In this document: in pieces, positions 25,405 through 35,082 of the stretch | Layout: the number at the start of each line of letters is the position of its first letter | Position numbering within the stretch: the stretch's first letter is position 1 | Source of the DNA: Polyangium spumosum | GTDB taxonomy: Bacteria; Myxococcota_A; Polyangia; Polyangiales; Polyangiaceae | Length of the DNA stretch: 47,044 nt | Direction of reading: 5' to 3' | Assembly: GCF_009649845.1 (NCBI RefSeq) | Contig: NZ_WJIE01000029.1 | Location: 1-47,044 of the forward strand | Program-made: the position numbers and the translations under genes | The notes under the pieces: generated by a model | What the model was told of the DNA's origin: nothing | Seen by the model: only the letters and a program-made list of their open reading frames with translations | Databases searched by the model: none

Positions 25405-26535
25405 ATGAGCCGCCTCGAGACGAATGGTTACTACGCGCTCGGGGTCCCCTTTTACCTCGCCGTCATCGCCCTGGAGATCGCGCTCGCGCGTCGAAAGGGC
25501 AAGCGCGTCTACGGCTTCGCCGACACGCTCTCGAGCTTCTCGGCGGGGCTCGGCGAGATCCTCCTCGGCCTCTTCCTCGGGCCCCTGCTCCTCGGCCTCT
25601 ACGATTTCGCCTACGACAGGCTCGCCCTCGTGCGCTGGCCCGAGGGCTCGATCGTCCCGTGGATCCTCGCGTTCGCCCTCGGCGACCTCGGGTATTACTG
25701 GTACCACCGCGCGGGGCATTCCGTGGCCGCGCTCTGGGCCATTCACGGCGTCCACCACCAGTCCGAGCATTTCAACGTCTCGGTCGCCACGCGCCACCCC
25801 TGGTTCTCGGACACCTACGCCTTCCTCTTTTATGCGCCCATCCCCATGCTCGGCGTCCCGCCGGTGCATTTCTTCGTGGCGATCTCGATCATCTCGTTTT
25901 ACGCGCTCACCGTCCATTCGCAGGTCTTCCACCGCCCGGGGCTCTGGTTTCTGGTCACGCCGGCGACGCACATCGTCCACCATTCGAGAAACCGCCGGTA
26001 TTTGAACAAGAACTTCGGCGCGATGTTCACGGTGTGGGATCGGCTGTTCGGCACGCACGTCGAGGTCGATCCGGCCGACCCGCCGGTCCTCGGCACGCCC
26101 TTCGGCTACCAGACGCACGACGGCGCCCGCGCGCAATGGGTGTTTTTCCGCGACCTCATCGCCGTCGCGCGGCAGGCGAAGACGCTCGGCGACAAGGTCC
26201 GGACGTTCGTCCGCCACCCGGGCTGGACCCCCGAGGGCGTCGCCTTCCCGCGGCACGCGCCCGCGCGGCCCGACGCGGCCATTCCCTTGCGCACGAAGGT
26301 ATATGCCGCGCTCGCGTTTGGCGGGACGCTCGCCTTCGCGCTTCATCTCCTGTGGCTCCGGGATCGGCATCCCGTCTGGCAGCTCGCGGCCGGGGCGCTC
26401 GTCGTGCTCTGGGGCCTGTCCACGATGGGCGGCCTGCTCGACGGCCGCGACGGCGCGGCGCGGCGGGAGGGCGTGCGGGTCGCCGCGACCGCGGCCCTCG
26501 GCCTCTGGATCGTGTTCAGCTCGTCCGCATCCTAG
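25405..26535 (+). CDS. Sterol desaturase/fatty acid hydroxylase superfamily membrane protein
   Basis: 376 aa inner-membrane di-iron oxygenase. About six hydrophobic segments; histidine boxes HRAGH (HX3H), HGVHH (HX2HH) and HIVHH (HX2HH) supply the iron ligands. The size and the extra C-terminal membrane region (~300-370) fit the alkylglycerol-monooxygenase-like branch rather than plant-type sterol C4 oxidases. Possible roles: hydroxylation of lipids or sterols, which some myxobacteria make. The gene end overlaps the convergent radical SAM gene by 20 bp (26516-26535). Confidence 0.88.
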   Translation: MSRLETNGYYALGVPFYLAVIALEIALARRKGKRVYGFADTLSSFSAGLGEILLGLFLGPLLLGLYDFAYDRLALVRWPEGSIVPWILAFALGDLGYYWYHRAGHSVAALWAIHGVHHQSEHFNVSVATRHPWFSDTYAFLFYAPIPMLGVPPVHFFVAISIISFYALTVHSQVFHRPGLWFLVTPATHIVHHSRNRRYLNKNFGAMFTVWDRLFGTHVEVDPADPPVLGTPFGYQTHDGARAQWVFFRDLIAVARQAKTLGDKVRTFVRHPGWTPEGVAFPRHAPARPDAAIPLRTKVYAALAFGGTLAFALHLLWLRDRHPVWQLAAGALVVLWGLSTMGGLLDGRDGAARREGVRVAATAALGLWIVFSSSAS

Positions 26536-27531
26536 TGCCGAGATCGAGCAGGCTCCGCGCGGAGCCGCCATTGCCGAGCGCCTGGTTGATCCCCCGGCAC
26601 GCGGTCCAGCATCGCTGGCATCGCGTGATCTCGGCCTGCTTTGCCTGAAGACGCCGATGGAGCTCGCCGAGGCTCGCCTCCCGCACGTTGCCCACGCTCT
26701 CGTCGATCCGCTCGATGCAGGGCGAGACGTTGCCCACGTGATCGATGTTGAACCCCGTCTTGCCCGCGCTGCACGTGGGCATTTCGCCCCCCGAGAGGAA
26801 CGCGTCGATGCGCGCGAAGTAATCGCGAAAATACCTGAGGTGCGGGTATTTCTCCCATAACGAGAGGACGTGCTCGGACACGCCCACAGGCGGCATCTCG
26901 TCGGGCCCGCCCTTGCCGCGACGATACCCCGAAATCGAGAGCAGCGTGAGCTGATGGCCGACGCCGCGCGCCTCGCTTTGCCGGAGCAGCGCCTCGAGGT
27001 CGCGCCAGTTGTCCTCCATCAGCACCGTCATCACGTGCACCTGTTTGCCCCCGCGCGGGGCCGTGTCGCGCAGGATGTCGACCGCCCTCCAGGCGCGATC
27101 CGTGGTGCCCGCGAGCCTGCGCTTGCCGTCGTGCCGGCTCGCCTCGGGGTAATCGATGGAGACGTTGCCGTGCGTGAGCCCCGCGTCCCAGAGCGCCTTC
27201 GCCTTCTCCTCCGTGACGAACCAGCCGTTCGTGAAGAGCGCGGTGATGTGTTTCTTCGATAGGATTCGAACGATCTCCACGATGTCCGGCCGCGCGAGGG
27301 GCTCGCCGCCTTCGACCGAGATCACGAACGTGCCGAGCTCGGCGAGCTCGTCCGCGACGCGGCGGTATTCGGCGAGGGAGAGCTCCTGCTTCGGCGGCGC
27401 GGGGTTCGGCCAGAAATCGCAGAAGCTGCACTCCATGTTGCAGCGGTTCGTGACCTGGATCAGGCAGGAGAACGGGCGCCTGCGGAGCAGCGTCGTGGCG
27501 AACGCGGCCTCCTTCTTCCACGTGGCGAAGC

Positions 27532-27535
<4 letters not shown>
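26516..27535 (-). CDS. Radical SAM protein with SPASM-like C-terminus
   Basis: 339 aa cytoplasmic enzyme. The [4Fe-4S]-SAM motif CxxxCxxC is C32-NME-C36-SF-C39; the GGEP motif follows (VEGGEPL). A C-terminal Cys set (CSAGKTGFNIDHVGNVSPC and CQRCWTAC) suggests one or two auxiliary clusters as in SPASM/twitch enzymes of the PqqE/MoaA group. Ribosome site GGAGG 6 nt before ATG 27535. The start overlaps the stop of the aminotransferase gene (ATGA at 27532-27535), so the pair is coupled. No short precursor-peptide gene was seen nearby, so a small-molecule substrate is as likely as a peptide. Confidence 0.9.
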
Positions 27536-28908
<1,373 letters not shown>

Positions 28909-28949
28909 CTGCGGGGATTGTCGCCCCCGGATGCGGCGCGACGCAAGCG

Positions 28950-29915
28950 CTAGTGAAGATTGCCGCCCTTCGGCTTGAGCAGGGGCGGCAGGTCGGTCTC
29001 GTCGAGGCGTTGCCTCAGGTTCACCTCGATCATGCGCGAGATCGTTGAGAGCGGCAGGTCGTTCGGGTCCGTGCCGAAGGGGTTCTCGATCTCGTCGCCG
29101 ATCGCGTCGAGGCCGTAAAACGCATAGGCCACGATGCCCACCACCACGGGCGTGAACACCCCGACCGTCTTCACGATCCCGAACGGCAGCGCGAAGCAAT
29201 AAAGGGCGACGAGCTGGTGGATCAGCGAGGTGTACGAGAGCGGGATCGGCGTGCTCTTGATGCGCTCGCAGCCGCCCTGGAGGTCCGTGAGGACGGAGAG
29301 GCTCTGCTCCAGCACGGGCAGGTGGTAGGCGTGGATCCAGCCGCGTTGCCAGGCGTCGCGCAGGCGGAAAGACATGGATTGGAGGATCGCAATGGGCCGG
29401 TTCAGCTCGCCCTTCAATGCCTCGACCTCCGTCGCCGAGAGGAACGGCGCGAGCTCCTCCAGCCGGTCCTGATCTCGCAGGTGCAGCCGCAGCGCGTGGG
29501 TGTAGCCGATCACTCGATAGACCATCTCCCGGCGAAACGTGGCGATCGCCTCGCTCTCGGCGGGACGCCCGGCCTCGTCTTTCCGCGCCTCCGGCTCGTT
29601 CACGAGCGTGAGGATCTGGCGGGTGACGGTGCGGGTCGTGTTGACGAGCCCACCCCAGAGCTTCCGGCCTTCCCAGAAGCGGTCGTAGCTCGTGTTGTTC
29701 CGGAAGCCGAGGAAGATGCTGAGCGCGAGGCCGATGAGGGTGAAGGGGATCGTCGTGAGGTCCGGGTGGAAAAACCGGACGTTGAGGTCCACCGCGGTCA
29801 CGCCGACGGCGAGCAGCGTGGTGAACGCGAGGCGTCCCTGCATCCGCGGCAGCGCCGTTCCGCGGTACTTGAGCAGTAGGCGCAGCCAGGAGTACCGTTT
29901 TTCCGGGACCATCAT
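28950..29915 (-). CDS. Bestrophin-family (YneE-like) ion channel
   Basis: 321 aa inner-membrane protein. Family signature FRNNTSYDRFWEGRKLWG near residue 72 and the C-terminal IENPFGTDPNDLPL are both present; four hydrophobic helices are grouped as two pairs (~27-68 and ~210-250). Bacterial homologues form pentameric cation- or anion-conducting channels. The start is one of two adjacent ATGs (29915 or 29912) after GGAGAG. It lies 41 bp upstream of the aminotransferase gene on the same strand and may be co-transcribed, though no functional link is evident. Confidence 0.9.
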   Translation of the reverse strand: MMVPEKRYSWLRLLLKYRGTALPRMQGRLAFTTLLAVGVTAVDLNVRFFHPDLTTIPFTLIGLALSIFLGFRNNTSYDRFWEGRKLWGGLVNTTRTVTRQILTLVNEPEARKDEAGRPAESEAIATFRREMVYRVIGYTHALRLHLRDQDRLEELAPFLSATEVEALKGELNRPIAILQSMSFRLRDAWQRGWIHAYHLPVLEQSLSVLTDLQGGCERIKSTPIPLSYTSLIHQLVALYCFALPFGIVKTVGVFTPVVVGIVAYAFYGLDAIGDEIENPFGTDPNDLPLSTISRMIEVNLRQRLDETDLPPLLKPKGGNLH

Positions 29916-29980
29916 GGGGGCAAGCTCTCCTGCTTCGGGCCGCCGGCTCTAGCACGGAGCCGTAGGTGCACCAAAGGCAA

Positions 29981-30319
29981 TCAGGCGTGCCCGAGCGGCC
30001 GAGCGGCGGGGGCGAGCGCGGCGTCGATGAGCCGCTGCTCCGAGGCGCCGAGGGCGCGGCGCAAGGCCGAGACGCGGCTCGGGAGCTCGTCGAGCACCGC
30101 GGGGAGCTTGCCCGCGGGGCCGAGCTCGCCGAGGTTCGCCTCGGCCACGTCGAGCCGCGCCCGCGCCGCGGCGTGCGCGTCCTCGGCGGCCCCGAGCAGC
30201 CGCATCTGCCAGCTCGACCCGGCGGCCTTCTCGGCGCGGCCGAGCCAGAGCGCGGCGGCGTCGAGGTGCTGCCCGGCGTCGCGGATCGCCGAGATGATGG
30301 CGTCGAGGTAATGGGTCAT
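29981..30319 (-). CDS. Small all-helical protein, unknown
   Basis: 112 aa, rich in Ala, Leu and Arg, with no signal peptide or membrane segment. Sequence pattern suggests three or four long helices, e.g. around residues 1-30, 37-65 and 72-100, like a four-helix bundle. Separate from the bestrophin gene by 65 bp on the same strand and divergent from the YkgJ-like gene. I do not recognise a family; codon position GC pattern and start after a divergent gap make it a plausible gene. Confidence 0.55.
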   Translation of the reverse strand: MTHYLDAIISAIRDAGQHLDAAALWLGRAEKAAGSSWQMRLLGAAEDAHAAARARLDVAEANLGELGPAGKLPAVLDELPSRVSALRRALGASEQRLIDAALAPAARPLGHA

Positions 30320-30405
30320 GGCAAAACCTCGGGCCAGTCTACACGGGAAAGGCCGCCCGCGCCCGAGAGGCGCGCGTGGCGCGGCCCGCGCGAGGCTGGT
30401 ATCTC

Positions 30406-31173
30406 ATGTGCATGACGGACGAACGGCGCTCCTTGCCGCTCGCGAGCTCGAGCCGGTATTCCCCCGAGATATTCGTCGCGATCGCGGAGGGCGAAGCAAA
30501 GGCGCTCGCGCCGCGGGTCGCCGAGGGCCCGGAAGGGGCGATCGAGGCGGCCCGGATCGCGAGTGAACGAGCCGTCGCCCTCACGGACGCCGCGCACGCC
30601 CACGAGCCGCCCGACCGCCCGATCGCGTGTCAAAAGGGCTGCTCGACGTGCTGCCAGGCCAAGGTGCTCGTCGTCGCGCCCGAGGTCCTGCGCATCGCGG
30701 CGCACCTCTCGGCGACGTGTTCGCCCGAGAAGCTCGCGGCCCTGCTCGTCCGCGTGCAGGCGGCCGACGCCCGGACGCGCGGCCTCACGCGCGCCGCGCG
30801 GGCCGAGGCGCACGTGCCTTGCCCGCTGCTCGACGCGGACGGCGGCTGCGGCGTGCACCCGGTGCGGCCGCTGGTTTGTCGGAGCTGGACATCGTACGAC
30901 GCGGGCGCCTGCGAGCGGTACTGGGAGGCGCCCGCGGGAAAACCCACGCCGCCGCAATGGCCGATCGGCTACGAGCTCGCGCAGGCCGTGCTCGCGGGGC
31001 TCGGCAAGGCGTGTTTCGACGCGGGCCGGGACGGCACGCCCCTCGAGCTCATCGCGGCCCTGCGGATCGCGCTCGAGCGACCCACGGCGGGCGAACGCTG
31101 GCACAAGCGGCTGCCGGTGTTCTCGGGGGCGAAGGACGCGGAGTGGATCGAGGCGAACGTGCGGTCGGGGTAG
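30406..31173 (+). CDS. YkgJ-family cysteine cluster protein
   Basis: 255 aa cytoplasmic protein. Cys cluster: CQKGCSTCC near residue 75-83, then CPLL...GCGVHPVRPLVCRSW, the pattern of the YkgJ (UPF0153) zinc- or iron-binding family. The C-terminal ~90 residues are helical. Family role is poorly understood; metal binding is likely. Start at ATG 30406 or 30412 (a weak GAGG is 10 nt upstream of the first). The stop TAG abuts the convergent esterase stop with no gap at 31173/31174. Confidence 0.82.
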   Translation: MCMTDERRSLPLASSSRYSPEIFVAIAEGEAKALAPRVAEGPEGAIEAARIASERAVALTDAAHAHEPPDRPIACQKGCSTCCQAKVLVVAPEVLRIAAHLSATCSPEKLAALLVRVQAADARTRGLTRAARAEAHVPCPLLDADGGCGVHPVRPLVCRSWTSYDAGACERYWEAPAGKPTPPQWPIGYELAQAVLAGLGKACFDAGRDGTPLELIAALRIALERPTAGERWHKRLPVFSGAKDAEWIEANVRSG

Positions 31174-32244
31174 TCAGGAAAAACCACCCCGCAATGCCGC
31201 CGCCGCCTCGCGGATGATCTGCGACGAGGCCTCGCGGCAAGCGGACGCCGCGCCTCCCATGAGGATGTAGCCGTGGATCATCGCCTCGTGGCAGACGTGC
31301 CGCGCGGGCACGCCCGCGGCCGTGAGGCGCTCGACGTACGCGACGCCCTCGTCCCGCAGGGGATCGAAGCCCGCGGTGTAGACGAGCGCCGGGGGCGCGC
31401 CTTCGACGCTCGGCGCGAGGAGCGGCGAGGCGTCGGGGAGGCGCCGCGTCGCCGGATCGGTCCCGAAATAATGGTCGTGATACCAGTCGAGCATCCCCTT
31501 CGTGAGCATCCAGCCGTTCGCGTACACCGCGTGCGAGCGGTGACCGCAGGTCGCGTCGACCGCGGGGTAGACGAGCACCTGCAGCGCGGGCCGATGCGCC
31601 TCGCCGCGAGTCTTCAGCGCGACGACCGCGGAGAGGTTGCCGCCGGCGCTGTCGCCCATGACCGCGATTTTGGCTCCATCCACGCCGAGGGAGGCCGCGC
31701 GCGCAGCGACGTCGCGGAAGGCGGCGACCGCGTCGTCCACGGCCGCGGGGAAGGCGTGTTCGGGCGCGAGGCGGTAGTCGACGGCGATGACCCGCACGCG
31801 ACCCTCGACGGCGAGCTGCCGGCAAAACGTGTCGTGCGTGTCGAGGTCTCCCGTGACGAACCCGCCGCCGTGGTAAAACAGCACGCACGGCGAAGGCGCG
31901 TCGAGGCCCTCGGGCACGTACCTCCGGGCCGGGATCGGGCCTGCGTCGCCGCGCAGGGCGAGACCTTCGGCGGTCACGCCGGAGACGCGCGGGATCTCCA
32001 CCATACACACCGACTCGGCGAGGCGCGCGCGGGCCTCGGCCGGGGCGAGGCGGCGCAGATCGCTCGATTTCAAGAGGTCGTCGAGCGCGAGCATCACGGC
32101 GACCTCGGGGTCGACGATGCAACCCTCGACGGGCCTCGCGCGCCAGCCGGCGAGGCGCGAAGAGAGGCCTTTCGAGCGGCGAAGGGCGTCCGCGAGGGTG
32201 CGGGCGACCTGGACGCGGACGCGGGCCAGCGGGGAGAGCAACAT
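31174..32244 (-). CDS. Alpha/beta hydrolase, hormone-sensitive-lipase-type esterase
   Basis: 356 aa. Oxyanion-hole motif HGGG (YHGGGFVTGD), nucleophile elbow GDSAGG, acid in DPLRDEG and catalytic His in MIHGY are all in order, as in bacterial HSL/family IV carboxylesterases. An N-terminal ~90-residue helical cap is present; no signal peptide. The ATG at 32244 lies inside a perfect 14-bp palindrome (32242-32255), with no good ribosome site, so the dyad may control both transcription and initiation. Divergent from the thioredoxin lipoprotein. Substrate: short-chain esters, unspecified. Confidence 0.9.
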   Translation of the reverse strand: MLLSPLARVRVQVARTLADALRRSKGLSSRLAGWRARPVEGCIVDPEVAVMLALDDLLKSSDLRRLAPAEARARLAESVCMVEIPRVSGVTAEGLALRGDAGPIPARRYVPEGLDAPSPCVLFYHGGGFVTGDLDTHDTFCRQLAVEGRVRVIAVDYRLAPEHAFPAAVDDAVAAFRDVAARAASLGVDGAKIAVMGDSAGGNLSAVVALKTRGEAHRPALQVLVYPAVDATCGHRSHAVYANGWMLTKGMLDWYHDHYFGTDPATRRLPDASPLLAPSVEGAPPALVYTAGFDPLRDEGVAYVERLTAAGVPARHVCHEAMIHGYILMGGAASACREASSQIIREAAAALRGGFS

Positions 32245-32290
32245 CACGCGTGATGGTAGCGGCGGTGGCGGCCGCTGTCATCACGGTGAT
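32242..32290. promoter_or_regulatory. Paired ATCAC/GTGAT dyads in divergent promoter
   Basis: Two related inverted repeats in the 69-bp gap between the esterase and thioredoxin genes: CATCACGCGTGATG (32242-32255, perfect 14-bp palindrome over the esterase start) and ATCACGGTGAT (32280-32290, perfect arms around one base). The centres are about 36 bp apart. Shared ATCAC-N1/2-GTGAT arms suggest two sites for one dimeric repressor, perhaps TetR- or MarR-like. Confidence 0.45.
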
Positions 32291-32313
32291 ACGCTCGGGA
32301 TCGGACGAACGTC

Positions 32314-33903
32314 ATGCGAGAGCTCCGAGGTTGCCTGTTCGTCGCCGCCCTGCTCGCGACCGCGTGTGGCAAACGCGAGCCCGCGCGGCAGGATCCTCCG
32401 CCTGCCGCGGCGGCGCCAACGACGGCCGCGCCCGTGACGAAGGCGGCGCCTTCGATTGAACCGCCCTTCCTCGACATCGCCCCCGAGCGAGCGTTTGCCC
32501 GGGCGCGCGACGAGGGCAAGCTGGTCTTTCTCTACTGGGGCGCGGCCTGGTGCCCGCCCTGCAACGATCTGAAATCGGAGGTCTTCTCGAAGCCCCGCTT
32601 CGCCGAGATGATGCGTGATTTCGTGCCCGTCCACCTCGACGGCGACACCGAGGACGCGCAACACACGGGCGAGGCGCTCGCCGTGTCCACCTATCCGACG
32701 ATCCTCGTCCTCGGCCCCGCGCGGGAGGAGCTCTTGCGCTTGAACGGGAGCGTCGACATCGACGAGCTCGATCGAGCGCTCGGCGCGGTGCGCGGCAAGG
32801 CGCAGAGCTTCCGGGCGGCGGCCGCGCGCCTCGACGAGGGCAAACCGAGCGCGGAGGATTGCCGCACGCTCGCCCACGCCGCGTGGGAGCTCCTGCCCGA
32901 GGAGGTTTTCCCCCGCGCGCGGGTCCTCCTCGCCTTGCGCAAAACGATCGAGGTTTGTCCCTCCACGATGATCCGCGAGCGCGCCCTCCTCGCGGGCACG
33001 CTCCTCGGTCTCGCCTCGGCCCATCGGCGCGACCCGACGCTCGCCGAGGCGACACGCGTGATCGAGCCGGATGCCCTCTCCCTCCTCGACCTCGTCTTCT
33101 CCGACCCCGAGGCCACGTGGGCCGCGCGCGCGCTCGTCAATCACCGCGCGGCGGATCTCGCGGCCTGGCTCGCCCCGGATCCCAGGGCCGCGGCGTTCGC
33201 CTCGTGGAAAACGAAATGGCTCGCGGCGGCGGCGTCTCTTCGATCACGCGAGGGGGCGTCCGTCGACGTCCGGCTCGCGGCCGTGGGGCCCTCGATCGAT
33301 TTCTTCCGCCACGAAGACCCCACGGGCCCCGTGCCCGCGCCGCTCCGCGCCGAGGTCCTCGCCGCGGCATCCGCGGCCGAGCGCGAGGCCAGGACGAAGG
33401 AGGAGCGGTATTCCGTGGTCTCCACCGCGTCCTACCTCTTGCGGCGCGTGGGGGCGCACGACGAGGCGCGCAAGATGCTCCTCGCGGAGGCCGAGCGCTC
33501 GGACACGCCCCATTACTGGTTCTCGATGCTCTCGGCGCTGGAGCAGGAGCTCGGTCGTATCGAGGAGGCGCGGGCCTTCTCGCAAAAAGCCCGCGAGGGC
33601 GCGGGGGGGCGCGCCACGCGGCTCCAGTGGATCGCGAACGACATTCTCTTTCAGGCGAAGCTCCAGGGCCCGCTCCCGCGCGCCTACCTCCTCGCGCAGG
33701 CCGAGGCGTTCTACGAGCTCGCCATGTCGCTCGGGGACGGGTTTCACGGCAGGAACCGCGCGCGCGTCGTGCAAGTCCGGAGCGCGCTCGCCGTCCTCGG
33801 GGACGATCCCGGATACACGAAACTATTGTCACGTCTTCGTGATCGCTGCGCCTCGCTCCCCGCGGGCAGGGCGGAGGCTTGCCGGGGCAGCTTCGAGCCG
33901 TGA
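32314..33903 (+). CDS. Thioredoxin-fold lipoprotein with long helical C-terminal region
   Basis: 529 aa. Lipoprotein signal (LLATAC, then Gly-Lys), an Ala/Pro linker, a thioredoxin domain (~50-165) with WCPPC active site near residue 79 and the cis-Pro in STYPT, then ~350 residues of helical repeats (TPR/Sel1-like spacing). Predicted to sit in the periplasm and work as a disulphide reductase or oxidase, perhaps for Cys-rich envelope proteins. The next genes on the other strand encode two very Cys-rich lipoproteins, which would be natural clients, but this is inference. Divergent from the esterase across a gap with two dyads. Confidence 0.85.
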   Translation: MRELRGCLFVAALLATACGKREPARQDPPPAAAAPTTAAPVTKAAPSIEPPFLDIAPERAFARARDEGKLVFLYWGAAWCPPCNDLKSEVFSKPRFAEMMRDFVPVHLDGDTEDAQHTGEALAVSTYPTILVLGPAREELLRLNGSVDIDELDRALGAVRGKAQSFRAAAARLDEGKPSAEDCRTLAHAAWELLPEEVFPRARVLLALRKTIEVCPSTMIRERALLAGTLLGLASAHRRDPTLAEATRVIEPDALSLLDLVFSDPEATWAARALVNHRAADLAAWLAPDPRAAAFASWKTKWLAAAASLRSREGASVDVRLAAVGPSIDFFRHEDPTGPVPAPLRAEVLAAASAAEREARTKEERYSVVSTASYLLRRVGAHDEARKMLLAEAERSDTPHYWFSMLSALEQELGRIEEARAFSQKAREGAGGRATRLQWIANDILFQAKLQGPLPRAYLLAQAEAFYELAMSLGDGFHGRNRARVVQVRSALAVLGDDPGYTKLLSRLRDRCASLPAGRAEACRGSFEP

Positions 33904-33927
33904 AGCTGCCTGCGGACGCGGGCGAGA

Positions 33928-35082
33928 TCACTGCAGGACGAGCTTCAGGCCGTACGGGCTCGGGTTCGTGGCGAGGGAGCCTCCGCGGATGCGCACGAAA
34001 TACGCGCCCGCGGCGAGGTTCTGCGCGGACGCGGAGCCGCAGTTTCCGACGATGTCGTCGCCCGTCGCGAGCACGGTCGTGCCGTCGGGCGCGAGGATGT
34101 CGACGATCGTGTCGAGCGTCTTCGCGGCGCAGGCATTCGTGCCTTGATCGGTCGTGGTCGCCGTCAGGGTCGCCACCGGCGCGGCGAGGACCACGGACAC
34201 CACGTCGACGTCGCCGAGCGGGCTGAGCACCCCGCTCCACGGCTCCGAGAACACGTCCGCGATTGCGGCCGTGCCATTCGGCTCGGTCTCGGTGATCTCG
34301 ATCGAGCAGGTCGAGCTGCACCCGTCGCCCGCCGCTGTATTGCCGTCGTCGCATTCTTCGGCGGGTGTCTTTTCGCCATCGCCGCACACGTCCGCGACCG
34401 GGTCGACGCGCAACCGGTACACGAACGTCGGGGTCCTCGTGATGTCGGAGGCCACGACGCGCACGAAGTAGGCCCCGGGCGCGGCGCTCGGCAAGACGGC
34501 GCGTGAACAATACCCTTCGCCCCCGTCGTCGTCGCTCGCGAGCACGGTCGTCCCGTCCGCCGCGCGGATCTCGAGGAGCGTGTCGATCACGCCCGCCGCG
34601 CAGCCGCCGTCGCCGATATCGAGCACCCGGGCGACGAGGCTCGTATTCGCGGCGTCGACGGTGAAGGAGACGAAATCGACGTCCCCGGCCGGGTCGATCT
34701 TCGCGGGGAACGGGTTCTTGTACGCGCTCGCCTGGCCTGCGGCGTCGTTCGGCTCGGTCTCGCCCGGCTCGATGAGGCATTCGGCGGTACAACCATCGCC
34801 GGGATCGTTGTTTCCGTCGTCGCACTCCTCGCCGGGGTCGATGACGAGATCGCCGCAATAGGGTTCGGGCTTGCCGCCGCCCTCTCCACCCTCTCCCGCG
34901 GCGCCGCCTTGCCCTGCGGCGCCGCCTTGCCCTGCGGCGCCGCCTTGCCCCGCGGCGCCGCCTTGCCCGCCGCCGGAGCTGCTGCTCGTCGTCGGGTTGC
35001 GGCGCGGCGGCAGGCCCGCGCCCTCGCCACACGCGGCGAGGGCCAGCACGAAAAGACCAAGATGGAGCGTCGCTCGTTTCAT
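33928..35082 (-). CDS. DUF4215/PPC-repeat lipoprotein
   Basis: 384 aa. Signal peptide with lipobox LAAC near residue 18, then a Ser/Gly linker with GGAAGQ repeats, then two copies of a [DUF4215 Cys-loop + PPC-like beta domain] unit. Cys-loops: CGDLVIDPGEECDDGNNDPG... and CGDGEKTPAEECDDGN... each ending in GDGC-x2-xC. PPC-type domains follow with D-V-D-F/V and APGAYFVRV-like strands, typical of exported myxobacterial proteins. Likely surface-exposed on the outer membrane. The start overlaps the stop of the vWA gene (ATGA at 35079-35082). Binding partner unknown. Confidence 0.85.
   Translation of the reverse strand: MKRATLHLGLFVLALAACGEGAGLPPRRNPTTSSSSGGGQGGAAGQGGAAGQGGAAGQGGAAGEGGEGGGKPEPYCGDLVIDPGEECDDGNNDPGDGCTAECLIEPGETEPNDAAGQASAYKNPFPAKIDPAGDVDFVSFTVDAANTSLVARVLDIGDGGCAAGVIDTLLEIRAADGTTVLASDDDGGEGYCSRAVLPSAAPGAYFVRVVASDITRTPTFVYRLRVDPVADVCGDGEKTPAEECDDGNTAAGDGCSSTCSIEITETEPNGTAAIADVFSEPWSGVLSPLGDVDVVSVVLAAPVATLTATTTDQGTNACAAKTLDTIVDILAPDGTTVLATGDDIVGNCGSASAQNLAAGAYFVRIRGGSLATNPSPYGLKLVLQ
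34898..34969 (-). repeat. 18-bp tandem repeat inside lipoprotein linker
   Basis: Four in-frame 18-bp units (plus-strand GCGGCGCCGCCTTGCCCT) encode the GQGGAA-type linker just after the lipoprotein Ser-rich segment. Copy number is likely to vary between strains and to change linker length only. Confidence 0.8.
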
